NCBI GenBank assembly: GCA_049670505.1
Contig: JBATTK010000042.1
Span: 1-38,559, forward strand
From: JBATTK01 sp049670505
GTDB lineage: Bacteria; Bacteroidota; Bacteroidia; Flavobacteriales; Flavobacteriaceae
Length of the DNA: 38,559 nucleotides
Reading direction: 5' to 3'
Both the position numbers and the translations under genes were made by a program. The first letter of the stretch is position 1. Each line of letters opens with the position of its first letter. This document shows, one piece after another, positions 1 to 9,127 of the stretch. The notes below the pieces were generated by a model. The model was not told the DNA's origin, searched no databases, and saw only the letters and a list, made by a program, of their open reading frames with translations.

Positions 1-2
1 AC

Positions 3-2144
3 CAAACACTACGAAATTCTACCGATCTAGGCATTATGAATTTGTCCCCGGACGTAGAACAACTGGAAGGTGTAGAAGTAATGGCCGAAAGAACGACCGT
101 GGAACTCCGCTTGGACAAAAAAATCTATAATGTAGGACAAGATCTTACCGTTCGTGGTGGAACGGTAAGCGACGTATTGGACAACGTTCCCTCTGTCTCC
201 GTTGATGTAGAGGGCAATGTACAGTTGCGCGGAAACGACGATGTACGAATTCTTATCAATGGGCGACCTTCCGCAATTACCGGATTAAATTCTACCGAAG
301 CGCTCCGCCAGCTTCCAGCGGAATCCATAGAAAAAGTTGAAGTTATTACCTCTCCATCGGCTCGTTATGATGCAGAAGGATCGGGAGGTATCATAAACAT
401 CATCCTAAGGAGAAGTAAGCTACAGGGAATCAATGGTGCACTCACCGCCAATTTAGGATATCCTGAACGTGCCGGTATCAACGGCAACCTTAATTACAGA
501 ACAGGAGACCTTAATTTTTTTACGAACACCGGATACAACTACAGGGTATCTCCCGGCAATTCGCTGAATGCCACCAATTTTGTGGACGAAAACGGAAATT
601 TCACAAATGCTATCCGTGAAGAACGGGAGTTTGATAGGATAAGAAAAGGAATCAATTCCAATTTTGGTATAGAATGGTATATCAATAAAACCGCTTCCCT
701 AACGCAAAGTATTTTTGTCCGGGATTCCGATAACAGTAGTGAAACTGTCAATAATTTTTCACAAATTGATATTGATGGTAACCAAACCAATGGTTTTAGG
801 TTTGATCCGGAGACGGAAGATGACCAAACCTTTCAATACGCTCTTAACTTTGACAAACAATTCAATACCTCCGGTCATAAACTTACTTTTGATTTTCAAT
901 ATGAAACAAGTGACGAGATAGAAGCATCCTTAATTGTCCAGAACGGTTTTGATAGTGAACGGGTACGCACCGCGGAAGAACAACGCAGGGTGTTTTTACA
1001 AACGGATTACGTCTTGCCGATCGGTGAAAACAGTCAGTTTGAAATGGGGTTTAGAGGCGATTACAATCTATTGAACACCGATTACGATGTTGATTTTATA
1101 AATCCTACCTTGGACGAGCTTGGTATTACCGATCCCAGTAATGTGCTAGATTACAAGGAAACCATCAATGCGGTGTATACGCAATTCGGAAGTAAGATAA
1201 GTAAGCTATCCTATCTCTTGGGATTACGTTATGAGGCAACCCGACTTATAATTAACCAATTGGAGACCAATGATCTGAATCGCAATAATTTTGATGGATT
1301 CTTCCCTACCGTAAACATGAACTATGAAGTTTCCGAGAAAGAAAGTTTTTCATTGGGCTATAATAGAAGGATAAGAAGGCCCAGATCTCGTTTTCTAAAT
1401 CCTTTTCCATCGCGATCCAGCCCTACCAACCTGTTCCAGGGAAATCCGAACTTAACGCCGTCCTTTTCCAATCAAATAGATTTAGGATATCTAAATCGCT
1501 TCGATAAAATTACATTGAACGCATCGATCTATTTTCAACGCGCCACGGATGTCATTACCTTTATTACGGAGGACACGGGGGAAAATACCATATTTGATGG
1601 GCAGGAAGTCAGTATTATAAGGAGAACTCCCATAAACCTGGCAAAAAATGATCGTTACGGGTTTGAATTCACCACCAATTATAGGCCTACCAAAAAATGG
1701 AACCTGAACGGAAATTTTAATCTCTTCAATTTAATCACCCGTGGGGATTTTAACAATCAGAACTTTGATGCGGAGAACCTTAGTTGGTTCATTAGGGTGA
1801 ATAATAAAATTACTTTGCCCAAGAGTATTGATTGGCAGACGAGGATAAATTATCGTGGACCTACGGAAAATGCCCAAACAAAAAATCAAGGAATATTCTC
1901 ATTGGATCTGGCATTCAGCAAAGATTTCCTGGAAGATAAAGCTTCATTGGCCCTTAATATAAATGATGTTTTCAATAGTAGAAAACGCGTAAGCGAAACG
2001 CTTACCCCGGCTTTTGAGAACGATAGCGAGTTTCAATTTCGAGTGAGAAGCTATAATCTATCCTTTACCTATAGGTTCAACCAAAAGAAAAAGAGAGAAA
2101 GGGAAAGGGAATATGATGGTGGTGATGAGGAATTTGATGGTTGA
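3..2144 (+). CDS. TonB-dependent receptor, outer-membrane beta-barrel family (5' partial)
   Basis: The reading frame is open from base 3 to the stop, so the true start and signal peptide lie left of the window; the ATG at 36 is internal. The visible part opens with the end of a carboxypeptidase-like regulatory domain (VEQLEGVEVMAERTT). A TonB plug follows at about residues 40-135 (GGTVSDVLDNVPSVSVD, LRGNDDVRILINGRPSA, IEKVEVITSPSARYDAEG, GGIINIIL), then a long aromatic-rich barrel region to the C-terminus. The type resembles the OMP_b-brl_3 family of flavobacterial receptors rather than SusC, since it is short and has no SusD neighbour. The substrate cannot be told from sequence. The very charged C-terminal tail (KKKREREREYDGGDEEFDG) after the last strand is odd for a barrel that normally ends in an aromatic residue. 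Confidence 0.9.
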   Translation, partial: QTLRNSTDLGIMNLSPDVEQLEGVEVMAERTTVELRLDKKIYNVGQDLTVRGGTVSDVLDNVPSVSVDVEGNVQLRGNDDVRILINGRPSAITGLNSTEALRQLPAESIEKVEVITSPSARYDAEGSGGIINIILRRSKLQGINGALTANLGYPERAGINGNLNYRTGDLNFFTNTGYNYRVSPGNSLNATNFVDENGNFTNAIREEREFDRIRKGINSNFGIEWYINKTASLTQSIFVRDSDNSSETVNNFSQIDIDGNQTNGFRFDPETEDDQTFQYALNFDKQFNTSGHKLTFDFQYETSDEIEASLIVQNGFDSERVRTAEEQRRVFLQTDYVLPIGENSQFEMGFRGDYNLLNTDYDVDFINPTLDELGITDPSNVLDYKETINAVYTQFGSKISKLSYLLGLRYEATRLIINQLETNDLNRNNFDGFFPTVNMNYEVSEKESFSLGYNRRIRRPRSRFLNPFPSRSSPTNLFQGNPNLTPSFSNQIDLGYLNRFDKITLNASIYFQRATDVITFITEDTGENTIFDGQEVSIIRRTPINLAKNDRYGFEFTTNYRPTKKWNLNGNFNLFNLITRGDFNNQNFDAENLSWFIRVNNKITLPKSIDWQTRINYRGPTENAQTKNQGIFSLDLAFSKDFLEDKASLALNINDVFNSRKRVSETLTPAFENDSEFQFRVRSYNLSFTYRFNQKKKREREREYDGGDEEFDG

Positions 2145-2164
2145 TCCAGAAAATCATATAAAAC

Positions 2165-2192
2165 AAAAAAGAAGCCAAATGGCTTCTTTTTT
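2165..2192. terminator. Bidirectional intrinsic terminator
   Basis: A 12-bp perfect inverted repeat (AAAAAAGAAGCC / GGCTTCTTTTTT) with a 4-base AAAT loop. It lies 20 bases after the receptor stop and touches the stop codon of the converging 57-aa gene, so one hairpin probably ends transcription from both sides. Confidence 0.8.
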
Positions 2193-2365
2193 TATGCTTC
2201 GCGTTTAGCTTTTTTTGCCTCACGCCTTTCTTTTAAAAATTCCAATAGATTTCCTCCCAACCAGTAAGGAATTACAAACGTCAATAAAAATATCATTAAC
2301 CAAAACCCTATGGTAAGTATAGTTAAAAATGCCAAAAAGCCTAAATACTGGTCGAATTCAAACAT
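2192..2365 (-). CDS. Small integral membrane protein, 57 aa
   Basis: An ATG-initiated frame of 57 residues. A long hydrophobic stretch at about residues 8-37 (YLGFLAFLTILTIGFWLM onward) is followed by a strongly basic tail rich in Lys, Arg and Glu (EFLKERREAKKAKREA). This is the look of a one- or two-helix inner-membrane protein with a cytoplasmic tail. It has its own consensus-like promoter upstream (2387-2415) and ends inside the terminator hairpin shared with the receptor, both of which support a real gene. I do not recognise a named family, and no function can be given. Confidence 0.75.
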   Translation of the reverse strand: MFEFDQYLGFLAFLTILTIGFWLMIFLLTFVIPYWLGGNLLEFLKERREAKKAKREA

Positions 2366-2386
2366 AAGTGTATAATTTTACTATTA

Positions 2387-2415
2387 CAAAGATACTTTGA
2401 AATGATTGAAATCAA
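2387..2415 (-). promoter_or_regulatory. Promoter of the 57-aa membrane protein gene
   Basis: On the minus strand a -7 element TATCTTTG (2387-2394, consensus TAnnTTTG) lies 18 bp from an upstream TTG (2413-2415), matching the Bacteroidota sigma-factor pattern. The predicted start site leaves a leader of about 15-20 nt. Confidence 0.6.
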
Positions 2416-2478
2416 CAAATCAATTTTAAAAAATGCTGAAATTATTTCTGCTCAAGCGGAAATAATTCTTCAAAACAG

Positions 2479-2486
2479 TACCTTTG
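2479..2486 (+). promoter_or_regulatory. -7 promoter element for fumC
   Basis: TACCTTTG fits TAnnTTTG and sits 22 bp before the fumC ATG, giving a leader of about 15 nt. No TTG is seen at the usual upstream distance, so only the -7 half is supported. Confidence 0.45.
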
Positions 2487-2508
2487 TTATGTTAAAACAG
2501 CTTTAAGG

Positions 2509-3906
2509 ATGAGTTATAGAATAGAAAAAGATACCATGGGCGAAGTTAAGGTCCCATCCAATAAATACTGGGGTGCACAAACCGAACGTTCCCGAAATAA
2601 CTTTAAGATAGGACCAGCGGCATCTATGCCTTTGGATATCGTTTATGGTTTTGCTTATCTAAAAAAGGCAGCTGCCTATACCAATCACGAATTGGGTGTC
2701 CTCGATGTAAAAAAGCGGGATTTAATCGCCCAGGTTTGTGATGAAATATTGGAAAGTAAACACAACGATCAATTTCCATTGGTCATTTGGCAAACAGGAT
2801 CGGGCACACAAAGCAATATGAATGTAAACGAAGTCATTGCCAACAGGGCCCATGAACTGGCCGGAAAAAAAATAGGGGAAGGTGAAAAGACCATTCAACC
2901 GAACGACGATGTAAACAAATCCCAGTCTTCGAACGACACCTTCCCCACGGGAATGCATATTGCCGCCTACAAAAAGATTGCCGAAGTAACTATTCCGGGA
3001 CTTGTTCAACTAAGGGACACCCTGGACAAAAAGGCAAAAGAATTTTCCGATGTAGTTAAAATTGGACGTACCCATTTAATGGATGCCACTCCCCTAACCT
3101 TGGGTCAGGAATTTTCCGGATATACCTCCCAATTGGACCATGGCCTTAAAGCCCTAAAAAACACCTTAGACCATTTAAGTGAATTGGCCTTGGGCGGTAC
3201 CGCTGTTGGAACCGGTTTAAATACACCCAAAGGCTATGACGTTTTGGTAGCCAAGTATATAGCGGAGTTTACCGGATTGCCCTTTAGGACGGCCGATAAT
3301 AAATTTGAGGCATTGGCGGCCCATGATGCTATTGTAGAAAGCCATGGGGCTTTGAAACAATTGGCGGTTTCCCTCAACAAAATTGCCAACGACATCCGAA
3401 TGATGGCATCAGGACCACGTTCGGGTATTGGTGAAATTACTATTCCTGCCAATGAGCCTGGAAGTTCCATTATGCCCGGAAAGGTAAATCCAACTCAATG
3501 TGAGGCCCTTACCATGGTATGTGCCCAAGTCCTGGGCAATGATGTAGCCATAAATGTAGGTGGTACACAGGGACATTATGAGCTTAATGTTTTTAAACCT
3601 ATGATGGCCTCCAATATTTTACAATCGGCGGAATTGATAGGGGATGCCTGTGTGAGTTTTGATCTTAACTGTGCGGCGGGGATAGCACCCAATAAAAAGG
3701 TCATCGAACAATTATTGAACAATTCCCTAATGTTGGTCACCGCATTAAATACGAAAATTGGCTATTACAAAGCAGCGGAAATTGCCAATACCGCACATAA
3801 AAATGGTACTACGCTAAGGGAAGAAGCTATTAACCTAGGGTATGTAACCGCGGAGGAATATGACCAATGGGTAAGGCCCGAAAATATGGTAGGTTCCCTA
3901 AAATAG
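2509..3906 (+). CDS. fumC: Class II fumarate hydratase
   Basis: Fumarase C catalyses the reversible hydration of fumarate to L-malate in the TCA cycle, as a cytoplasmic homotetramer that needs no iron-sulfur cluster. The 465-aa length is typical. Family motifs appear in order: TGSGTQSNMNVNEVIANRA, SSNDTFPTGMHIAA, GRTHLMDATPLTLGQEFSGY (with the active-site His), GGTAVGTGLN, and the superfamily signature GSSIMPGKVNPTQ, whose serine lies in the mobile active-site loop. The start is the first ATG, at MSYRIEKDTMGEVKVP, the usual fumarase N-terminus. The gene stands alone with its own -7 element and is followed about 135 bases later by a strong hairpin shared with the converging gene. Confidence 0.97.
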   Translation: MSYRIEKDTMGEVKVPSNKYWGAQTERSRNNFKIGPAASMPLDIVYGFAYLKKAAAYTNHELGVLDVKKRDLIAQVCDEILESKHNDQFPLVIWQTGSGTQSNMNVNEVIANRAHELAGKKIGEGEKTIQPNDDVNKSQSSNDTFPTGMHIAAYKKIAEVTIPGLVQLRDTLDKKAKEFSDVVKIGRTHLMDATPLTLGQEFSGYTSQLDHGLKALKNTLDHLSELALGGTAVGTGLNTPKGYDVLVAKYIAEFTGLPFRTADNKFEALAAHDAIVESHGALKQLAVSLNKIANDIRMMASGPRSGIGEITIPANEPGSSIMPGKVNPTQCEALTMVCAQVLGNDVAINVGGTQGHYELNVFKPMMASNILQSAELIGDACVSFDLNCAAGIAPNKKVIEQLLNNSLMLVTALNTKIGYYKAAEIANTAHKNGTTLREEAINLGYVTAEEYDQWVRPENMVGSLK

Positions 3907-4042
3907 GCCATTGTATTTAAAATTCTGTTCGTTAAGGCTTTGTGTTAACAGGCCCTATATAGGGATACTCCCTTCTTGGACAGAACTGATTTTATTTTTC
4001 GTTTTAATTTTAGAGAGTTCAAAATGATATGTTATCATTAAA

Positions 4043-4072
4043 AAAGGGGGCAATCCGAAAATTGCCCCCTTT
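4043..4072. terminator. Bidirectional intrinsic terminator between converging genes
   Basis: A 12-bp inverted repeat (AAAGGGGGCAAT / ATTGCCCCCTTT) with a 6-base loop CCGAAA. On the minus strand it is 24 bases past the coiled-coil gene and runs into six T's, the better termination context. It can also stop fumC transcripts. Confidence 0.8.
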
Positions 4073-4096
4073 GTATTAATGGATAGTGTTTACTCT

Positions 4097-4984
4097 TTAT
4101 TTTAAAGCGAACTTAGAAGTTCCCAATAACTTTAATCTGTCATCGTACACGTTTACCATGTAATTTCCTTTTTGGAAATCTCCGGATGGCTTATTAATGT
4201 AGTCACAAACGTCCAATGATTTGTTCTCGTAGTAAAAGTTAGTTCCTTTACTGTAGGTCACGGAAGCACCTGAATCATTAGATTTGGAATAGCTCTCACC
4301 TAGTACATTACCTTGGGGATCCAAAACTTCTACAAAAAATTCTCTGTCGCCAGCTTCGGCAATAACATTATCCGCAACGGTAAAACAAATTTTGAATTTG
4401 TCCGTTCTACTAGCTTTAGAAGTAGAAACCAGTTTACCGCTACTACGCTCTTTCACCGCATCAACGGCAAATTTAGACAAATTAAGGGCAGAACCTCGTT
4501 CAACCACATCTGCCAATTGCGTGTTCTGTACTACTAAAGAATCATTGAAAACAGTTTGTTTCTCCAATTGAACAAAAGTACTGTCCCTTTGCATGGCAAT
4601 TAAAGTGTTGGATTGTGTTAATGAATCCACTTGTTTCAACAATTGCTCCCTTTCTTTCTTAAGAACACTTACTTGTCTTCTGTATCTAGATAGCGAAGAA
4701 ATATCCGCTTTCATCGTCTTAACAGAATCTATGTACCTTGCAATGTTATCCCTAGCGGATACCAATTCCTCATTGGTCGCATTGCTTTCCAAAATAGCTT
4801 TGTCATACTCTGACTTCAAGCTATTTAAATCCTCAACCACCAATTCCTTTTCCTGGGTGAGTTGATTCGTGGTCTTCTGCTTGTCTTGATAAAGACTAAC
4901 AGTGTAGATAATAGTACCTAACAATACTACCCCTAACAAACCTGCTATCACTTTTAATCCGTTGTTACTCTTCGTTTCAGTCAT
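4097..4984 (-). CDS. Membrane-anchored coiled-coil protein, 295 aa
   Basis: One transmembrane helix lies near the N-terminus (about residues 10-29, LKVIAGLLGVVLLGTIIYTV), with a short cytoplasmic start and no cleavage site. It is followed by a long polar coiled coil rich in Leu, Glu, Gln and Ser (about 35-165), then a compact beta-type C-terminal domain of about 110 residues (FKICFTVADNVIAEAG, REFFVEVLDPQGNVLGE, GNYMVNVYDDRLKLLGTSKF). Homologues in flavobacteria are generally called hypothetical, sometimes mislabelled as partitioning proteins because of the coiled coil. The periplasmic domain with paired edge-like strands suggests a structural or binding role at the envelope, but this is inference. 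It is monocistronic. Confidence 0.85.
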   Translation of the reverse strand: MTETKSNNGLKVIAGLLGVVLLGTIIYTVSLYQDKQKTTNQLTQEKELVVEDLNSLKSEYDKAILESNATNEELVSARDNIARYIDSVKTMKADISSLSRYRRQVSVLKKEREQLLKQVDSLTQSNTLIAMQRDSTFVQLEKQTVFNDSLVVQNTQLADVVERGSALNLSKFAVDAVKERSSGKLVSTSKASRTDKFKICFTVADNVIAEAGDREFFVEVLDPQGNVLGESYSKSNDSGASVTYSKGTNFYYENKSLDVCDYINKPSGDFQKGNYMVNVYDDRLKLLGTSKFALK

Positions 4985-5186
4985 AATGTAAAAATTAGTT
5001 AACCTCTTGTTTACCTAATAAAAGTTATTTGTTTTATACGACTATATACGGCGCAATTATCTTTTTAGATTTTTTGGATGAAAAAAATTAAATAATACAC
5101 CATATCAAAGGAAGCGATATATTAACTTTATGTCGTTTGAAATCCTTTAGGGAATTTGATAAAAAACATAGAAAATAATTAACGAT

Positions 5187-5990
5187 ATGATAGAAATGAA
5201 AAAAGTGGTATTCACATTGCTGGGCTGCTGTCTTTCCTTATTGGGCTGTAAGGAGAAAATGAACGCTGCCACTAAAGATAAGATAACGGAGCCCGTAGCA
5301 CTATTGCAAGAAGATGATTCCGAAATCAGGATAATTCCAATTTCCCATGCCACGGCAGTTTTGGAATGGAAGGATATTACTATTTATATAGACCCAGTGG
5401 GTGGGGCAAAAACGTTTGAAGGACAAAAACAACCCGATTTAATTTTGATAACGGATATACATGGTGATCATTTTAGTTTGGAGACTTTGGAGGAATTGAA
5501 TACCGAAAAGGCAAAAATTATAGTTCCACAGGCCGTGGCCGATAAAATACCGGATGAATTTACACCGCAAATAGACGTCTTGAACAATGGTGACTCCAAA
5601 GAGCGTTATGAAATTACCGTACAGGCAATACCCATGTACAATCTTCGGAAAGAAGCCCTTGACTTCCATACCAAAGGACGGGGAAATGGTTATGTGCTTC
5701 AAATAGATGGGCAGCGTTTCTATTTCTCCGGAGATACCGAGGATATTCCGGAAATGAGGGCATTAAAAAATATTGACAAAGCTTTTGTATGCATGAACCT
5801 TCCTTATACCATGCCGATAAACAGTGCAGCAGATGCAGTTTTGGAGTTTAAACCAAAACAGGTGTACCCGTATCATTACAGAGGTAAACCGGATGTAAGC
5901 GATGTAATAAAATTTAAGGAGTTGGTCAACCAAGGAAACCCGGATATTGAAGTCGTACAATTGGATTGGTATCCCAACGAAGCGTATTAA
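5187..5990 (+). CDS. MBL-fold metallo-hydrolase, probable lipoprotein
   Basis: The N-terminus carries a short hydrophobic stretch ending in LSLLGC, a lipobox, so the mature protein is probably lipid-anchored in the envelope. If translation starts at the fourth codon (MKKVVF, base 5196) the signal is still complete. Residues about 45-260 are a metallo-beta-lactamase fold like the UlaG-type group: IYIDPVGG, the metal motif TDIHGDH, the strand YFSGDTEDIPEM, and the late histidine in YPYHYRGKP. The first His of the usual HxHxDH motif is Asp here; I recall this variant from many Bacteroidota members, so it is probably not a defect. The substrate is unknown. It is a single gene diverging from its left neighbour and converging on ettA. 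Confidence 0.85.
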   Translation: MIEMKKVVFTLLGCCLSLLGCKEKMNAATKDKITEPVALLQEDDSEIRIIPISHATAVLEWKDITIYIDPVGGAKTFEGQKQPDLILITDIHGDHFSLETLEELNTEKAKIIVPQAVADKIPDEFTPQIDVLNNGDSKERYEITVQAIPMYNLRKEALDFHTKGRGNGYVLQIDGQRFYFSGDTEDIPEMRALKNIDKAFVCMNLPYTMPINSAADAVLEFKPKQVYPYHYRGKPDVSDVIKFKELVNQGNPDIEVVQLDWYPNEAY

Positions 5991-6080
5991 GGTATGTAGA
6001 TCCCCCTATCGTACTTGGGCCGAGAATATAGACTACTTAGTTTTAAATTTCTTTGGCAGTCCTTAAAGACCCGAAATATA

Positions 6081-7772
6081 TTATCGGATCAACTTTTTAT
6101 ATTTGATTCGTTTCGGTATAATATCACCCCCCAATCTTTTCTTTTTGTTCTCTTCATAATCGGAGAAGGAACCTTCAAAGAAATACACTTGCGAGTCCCC
6201 TTCAAAAGCTAGGATATGCGTACAAATTCTATCCAAGAACCAGCGATCGTGGGAAATGACTACCGCACAGCCGGCAAAATTCTCCAGACCCTCTTCCAGG
6301 GCACGTAAGGTATTTACATCCAAATCATTGGTAGGTTCATCTAGAAGCAGCACATTGCCCTCTTCCTTTAAAGTCATCGCCAAATGCAAGCGGTTGCGTT
6401 CCCCTCCGGAAAGCATGCTCACTTTTTTGTTCTGTTCGCTTCCGGCAAAGTTAAATCGGCTTAAATATGCCCTGGAATTTACCTGTCTCCCTCCCATCAT
6501 AATCAATTCTTGTTCATCACTAAAATTTTCCCAGATGGTTTTTTCCGGACTTATATTGGAATGACTTTGATCTACATAGGCGATTTTGGCAGTGTCCCCT
6601 ACTATAAATTCCCCTTTATCAGGGGCTTCCTCTCCCATAATCATTCGAAAGATGGTAGTTTTTCCTGCCCCGTTGGGGCCAATGACACCGACAATCCCTG
6701 CTTGAGGTAAATTGAAATTCAAATCTTCATAGAGTAATCTATCGTCATACCCCTTGCTTACTCCCTTAGCTTCAATTACATTGGTTCCCAACCTTGGACC
6801 ATTGGGGATATAGATTTCGAGCTTTTCATCCAACTGTTTCTGGTCTTGGCTCATTAATTTATCATAACTCTTTAAACGGGCCTTTTGTTTCGTCTGTCTT
6901 CCTTTGGCCCCTTGTCGGACCCATTCTAACTCACGTTCCAGTGTCTTTTGACGTTTGGAAGCCTGTTTACTTTCTTGGGCCAATCTTTTGGATTTTTGAT
7001 CTAACCAACTAGAATAATTTCCTTTCCAAGGAATACCTTCGCCCCTATCCAATTCTAAAATCCAACCTGCAACATTATCCAAAAAGTATCGATCATGCGT
7101 AACTGCTATCACCGTACCCTTATACTGTGCCAAATGATGTTCCAACCAATGTACGGATTCCGCGTCCAAATGGTTAGTAGGTTCATCCAGCAAAAGAATC
7201 TCCGGTTCTTGTAATAACAATCTGCACAGGGCAACACGCCTTCGTTCCCCTCCCGATAGTACGGAAATTTGCTTATCCGGTTCCGGTGTACGCAGGGCAT
7301 CCATGGCAATTTCCAACTTGGTATCCAATTCCCAGGCATTGGAGGCATCTATTTTATCTTGAAGCTCTGCTTGCTTGTCCATCAATTTTTGCATCTTATC
7401 CGCATCTTCATACACCTCCGGCAAACCGAACATATCGTTGATCTTATTGTATTCGTCCAGTACGGCGACCGTTTCGGACACACCCTCTTTTACAATTTCA
7501 ATAACCGTCTTGCTTTCATCAAGGAGCGGTTCTTGCTCTAAATACCCCACCCTGTAGCCCGGGGAAAAAACCACATCGCCTTGATAATTTTTATCTATTC
7601 CCGCAATAATTCTTAATAAAGTGGATTTCCCGGAACCGTTAAGCCCTAAAATTCCAATTTTAGCTCCATAAAAAAAGCTTAGGTAAATATTTTTTAGTAC
7701 CGGAGTATTGGCATTTTTGTATGTTTTTGTCACCCCGGACATGGAGAAAATGACTTTCTTATCGTCGGACAT
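6081..7772 (-). CDS. ettA: Energy-dependent translational throttle protein EttA (ABC-F)
   Basis: EttA is a soluble ABC-F ATPase that binds the ribosomal E site and gates the first elongation steps according to the ATP/ADP balance. The 563-aa protein has two nucleotide-binding domains: Walker A GLNGSGKST (about 43-51), signature LSGGERRRV and Walker B LLLDEPTNHLD in the first; GPNGAGKTT, LSGGERNRL and LLLDEPTNDLD in the second. A basic linker rich in Lys, Arg and Gln lies between them. The arm insertion in the first domain and the length match EttA rather than Uup or YheS. It follows the 60-aa membrane gene by 37 bases and is probably transcribed with it. The C-terminal tail KRIKYKKLIR is basic. 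Confidence 0.96.
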   Translation of the reverse strand: MSDDKKVIFSMSGVTKTYKNANTPVLKNIYLSFFYGAKIGILGLNGSGKSTLLRIIAGIDKNYQGDVVFSPGYRVGYLEQEPLLDESKTVIEIVKEGVSETVAVLDEYNKINDMFGLPEVYEDADKMQKLMDKQAELQDKIDASNAWELDTKLEIAMDALRTPEPDKQISVLSGGERRRVALCRLLLQEPEILLLDEPTNHLDAESVHWLEHHLAQYKGTVIAVTHDRYFLDNVAGWILELDRGEGIPWKGNYSSWLDQKSKRLAQESKQASKRQKTLERELEWVRQGAKGRQTKQKARLKSYDKLMSQDQKQLDEKLEIYIPNGPRLGTNVIEAKGVSKGYDDRLLYEDLNFNLPQAGIVGVIGPNGAGKTTIFRMIMGEEAPDKGEFIVGDTAKIAYVDQSHSNISPEKTIWENFSDEQELIMMGGRQVNSRAYLSRFNFAGSEQNKKVSMLSGGERNRLHLAMTLKEEGNVLLLDEPTNDLDVNTLRALEEGLENFAGCAVVISHDRWFLDRICTHILAFEGDSQVYFFEGSFSDYEENKKKRLGGDIIPKRIKYKKLIR

Positions 7773-7809
7773 AAATAAATCAGATTAGATTAAAATGAAG
7801 TGAAACTTG

Positions 7810-7992
7810 TTAAACCCTTCCTTTAAGTGCATTAAAAACCCATGCAATGGCAAAAAAACCGACCCCAACGGAAGCAAAACCCCAACCTGCGGTTTCATCA
7901 TAACGAAAAGCACCTAAGGCAATTAAGGCACAGCCCACTACGATCATAATAAAAGTGGCCCATGCGAGCACGGTATTCTTGTTCATTCCCAT
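7810..7992 (-). CDS. CAL67264-family small membrane protein
   Basis: A 60-residue protein starting MGMNKNTVLAWATFIMIVVG with two hydrophobic helices (about 8-28 and 37-54) separated by a short FRYDETAGWG loop, ending FNALKGRV. This sequence pattern matches the CAL67264 family of flavobacterial membrane proteins, whose function is unknown to me. It lies directly upstream of ettA on the same strand (37-base gap), so the two probably share a transcript. I recall the same adjacency in other flavobacteria, but cannot check it here. Confidence 0.85.
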   Translation of the reverse strand: MGMNKNTVLAWATFIMIVVGCALIALGAFRYDETAGWGFASVGVGFFAIAWVFNALKGRV

Positions 7993-8067
7993 TCTTGTTG
8001 TAGTTTAGTTGGTGGTAATTTCAAATATCGTAAATTTTAAAGAAATTACCCCTAATAAATGAAAACT

Positions 8068-9051
8068 TTAGGTTTCAAAGGGAAAGACTATGCCGCACTG
8101 TTCCCGTACTTGGTCCAACAATTGCGCTAAATCCAAACTATGCTGATGGGACCAAAGTTCACTTTCTATTTGGTCGCCCCTTAAACATTTATGTACTTCG
8201 TGGATTTCATGAAAATACCCTTTTCCCGTAGGGGGAAGATCAAAATTTTCTATTTTTCCATCTTTCTCCAGGGTATACGATTCGGATTCATGCCATCTGG
8301 GTTGTATATAAATTGATCCCTTGTCGCCTGAAATCTCCGCCTTCATTTCAGATTTAGATTTAAATCCGCTATACAGTATGGCCTGTGCACTGGAATAACT
8401 AAAAATTATGGCCGTCTGTATCTCGGTACCGGTTGTATAAAAATTAGAAGTAGCCAAAATCTTTTTTGGTTTTCCAAGAATGAGGTACGAAAGGAAAATA
8501 GGATATATCCCAATATCCAAAAGTGATCCCCCGGCGAGTTCGGGATTTAAAAGTCTACCCTTCATATCCCTGTCCATGGCGGGAAAAGCAAAATCCGCAT
8601 GGATATAACCGATATCCCCTATAGTTCCCGCTGCTACCAAATCCTTGACCTTTTGTATCGTCGGATTGAATCGGCTCCAAAGCCCTTCCATTAAAAACAC
8701 TTTATTTCTTTGGGCGGCCGCCACCATCCGTTTTACTTCTGCCCTATTGATACCCATAGGTTTCTCGCAGAGCACATGCTTTCCATGGTCCATGGCCATA
8801 ATACTCCACGATGCATGGGAAGTATGCGGAGTGGCAATGTAGACTACATCCACTTCATTGCTTTCAAATAGTTCTTGATAACTTCCAAATGCATGGGCCA
8901 CCTTATATTGATCTGCGAATTCTTTCGCTTTTTCAAAACTTCGTGAAGCTACCACACTTAATTCGGCATCATCTACCAAACTTAAATCTTTCGCAAAATG
9001 GTGGGCAATATTGCCTAAACCAATAATGCCCCAGCGTATTTTTTGATTCAT
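8068..9051 (-). CDS. Gfo/Idh/MocA-family oxidoreductase
   Basis: An NAD(P)-dependent dehydrogenase of 327 aa. The N-terminal Rossmann fold shows IRWGIIGLGNIAHHFAKDL, with VVASRS at the end of the second strand, then VVYIATPHTSHASW, and the hallmark CEKPMG (catalytic Lys) near residue 97. The C-terminal half is the usual substrate-binding beta-sheet domain (GGSLLDIGIYPIFLSYLILG). It resembles trans-1,2-dihydrobenzenediol dehydrogenase and related sugar dehydrogenases; the substrate cannot be assigned. A longer frame begins at a TTG at 9072, but a -7 element covers that codon, so the ATG at 9051 (MNQKIRWGII) is preferred. It diverges from the carboxylase gene across a short shared region. Confidence 0.88.
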   Translation of the reverse strand: MNQKIRWGIIGLGNIAHHFAKDLSLVDDAELSVVASRSFEKAKEFADQYKVAHAFGSYQELFESNEVDVVYIATPHTSHASWSIMAMDHGKHVLCEKPMGINRAEVKRMVAAAQRNKVFLMEGLWSRFNPTIQKVKDLVAAGTIGDIGYIHADFAFPAMDRDMKGRLLNPELAGGSLLDIGIYPIFLSYLILGKPKKILATSNFYTTGTEIQTAIIFSYSSAQAILYSGFKSKSEMKAEISGDKGSIYIQPRWHESESYTLEKDGKIENFDLPPTGKGYFHEIHEVHKCLRGDQIESELWSHQHSLDLAQLLDQVREQCGIVFPFET

Positions 9052-9069
9052 TTTACTTTCCAGTTTTGT

Positions 9070-9077
9070 CAAAGTTA
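9070..9077 (-). promoter_or_regulatory. -7 promoter element for the Gfo/Idh/MocA gene
   Basis: TAACTTTG on the minus strand fits TAnnTTTG. Its 3' end is 18 bases before the ATG at 9051, so transcription would begin downstream of the upstream in-frame TTG. No upstream TTG at standard spacing was found. Confidence 0.45.
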
Positions 9078-9127
9078 ATCAATATTAGTCCTTATATTTA
9101 TCCAAGTTAAAGAAACTGTTTATACCT

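Noticed and set aside
5187..5990. Metallo-hydrolase regarded as inactive because of DIHGDH instead of HxHxDH
   Set aside because: The other ligands are intact, and the variant is recalled from many related proteins.
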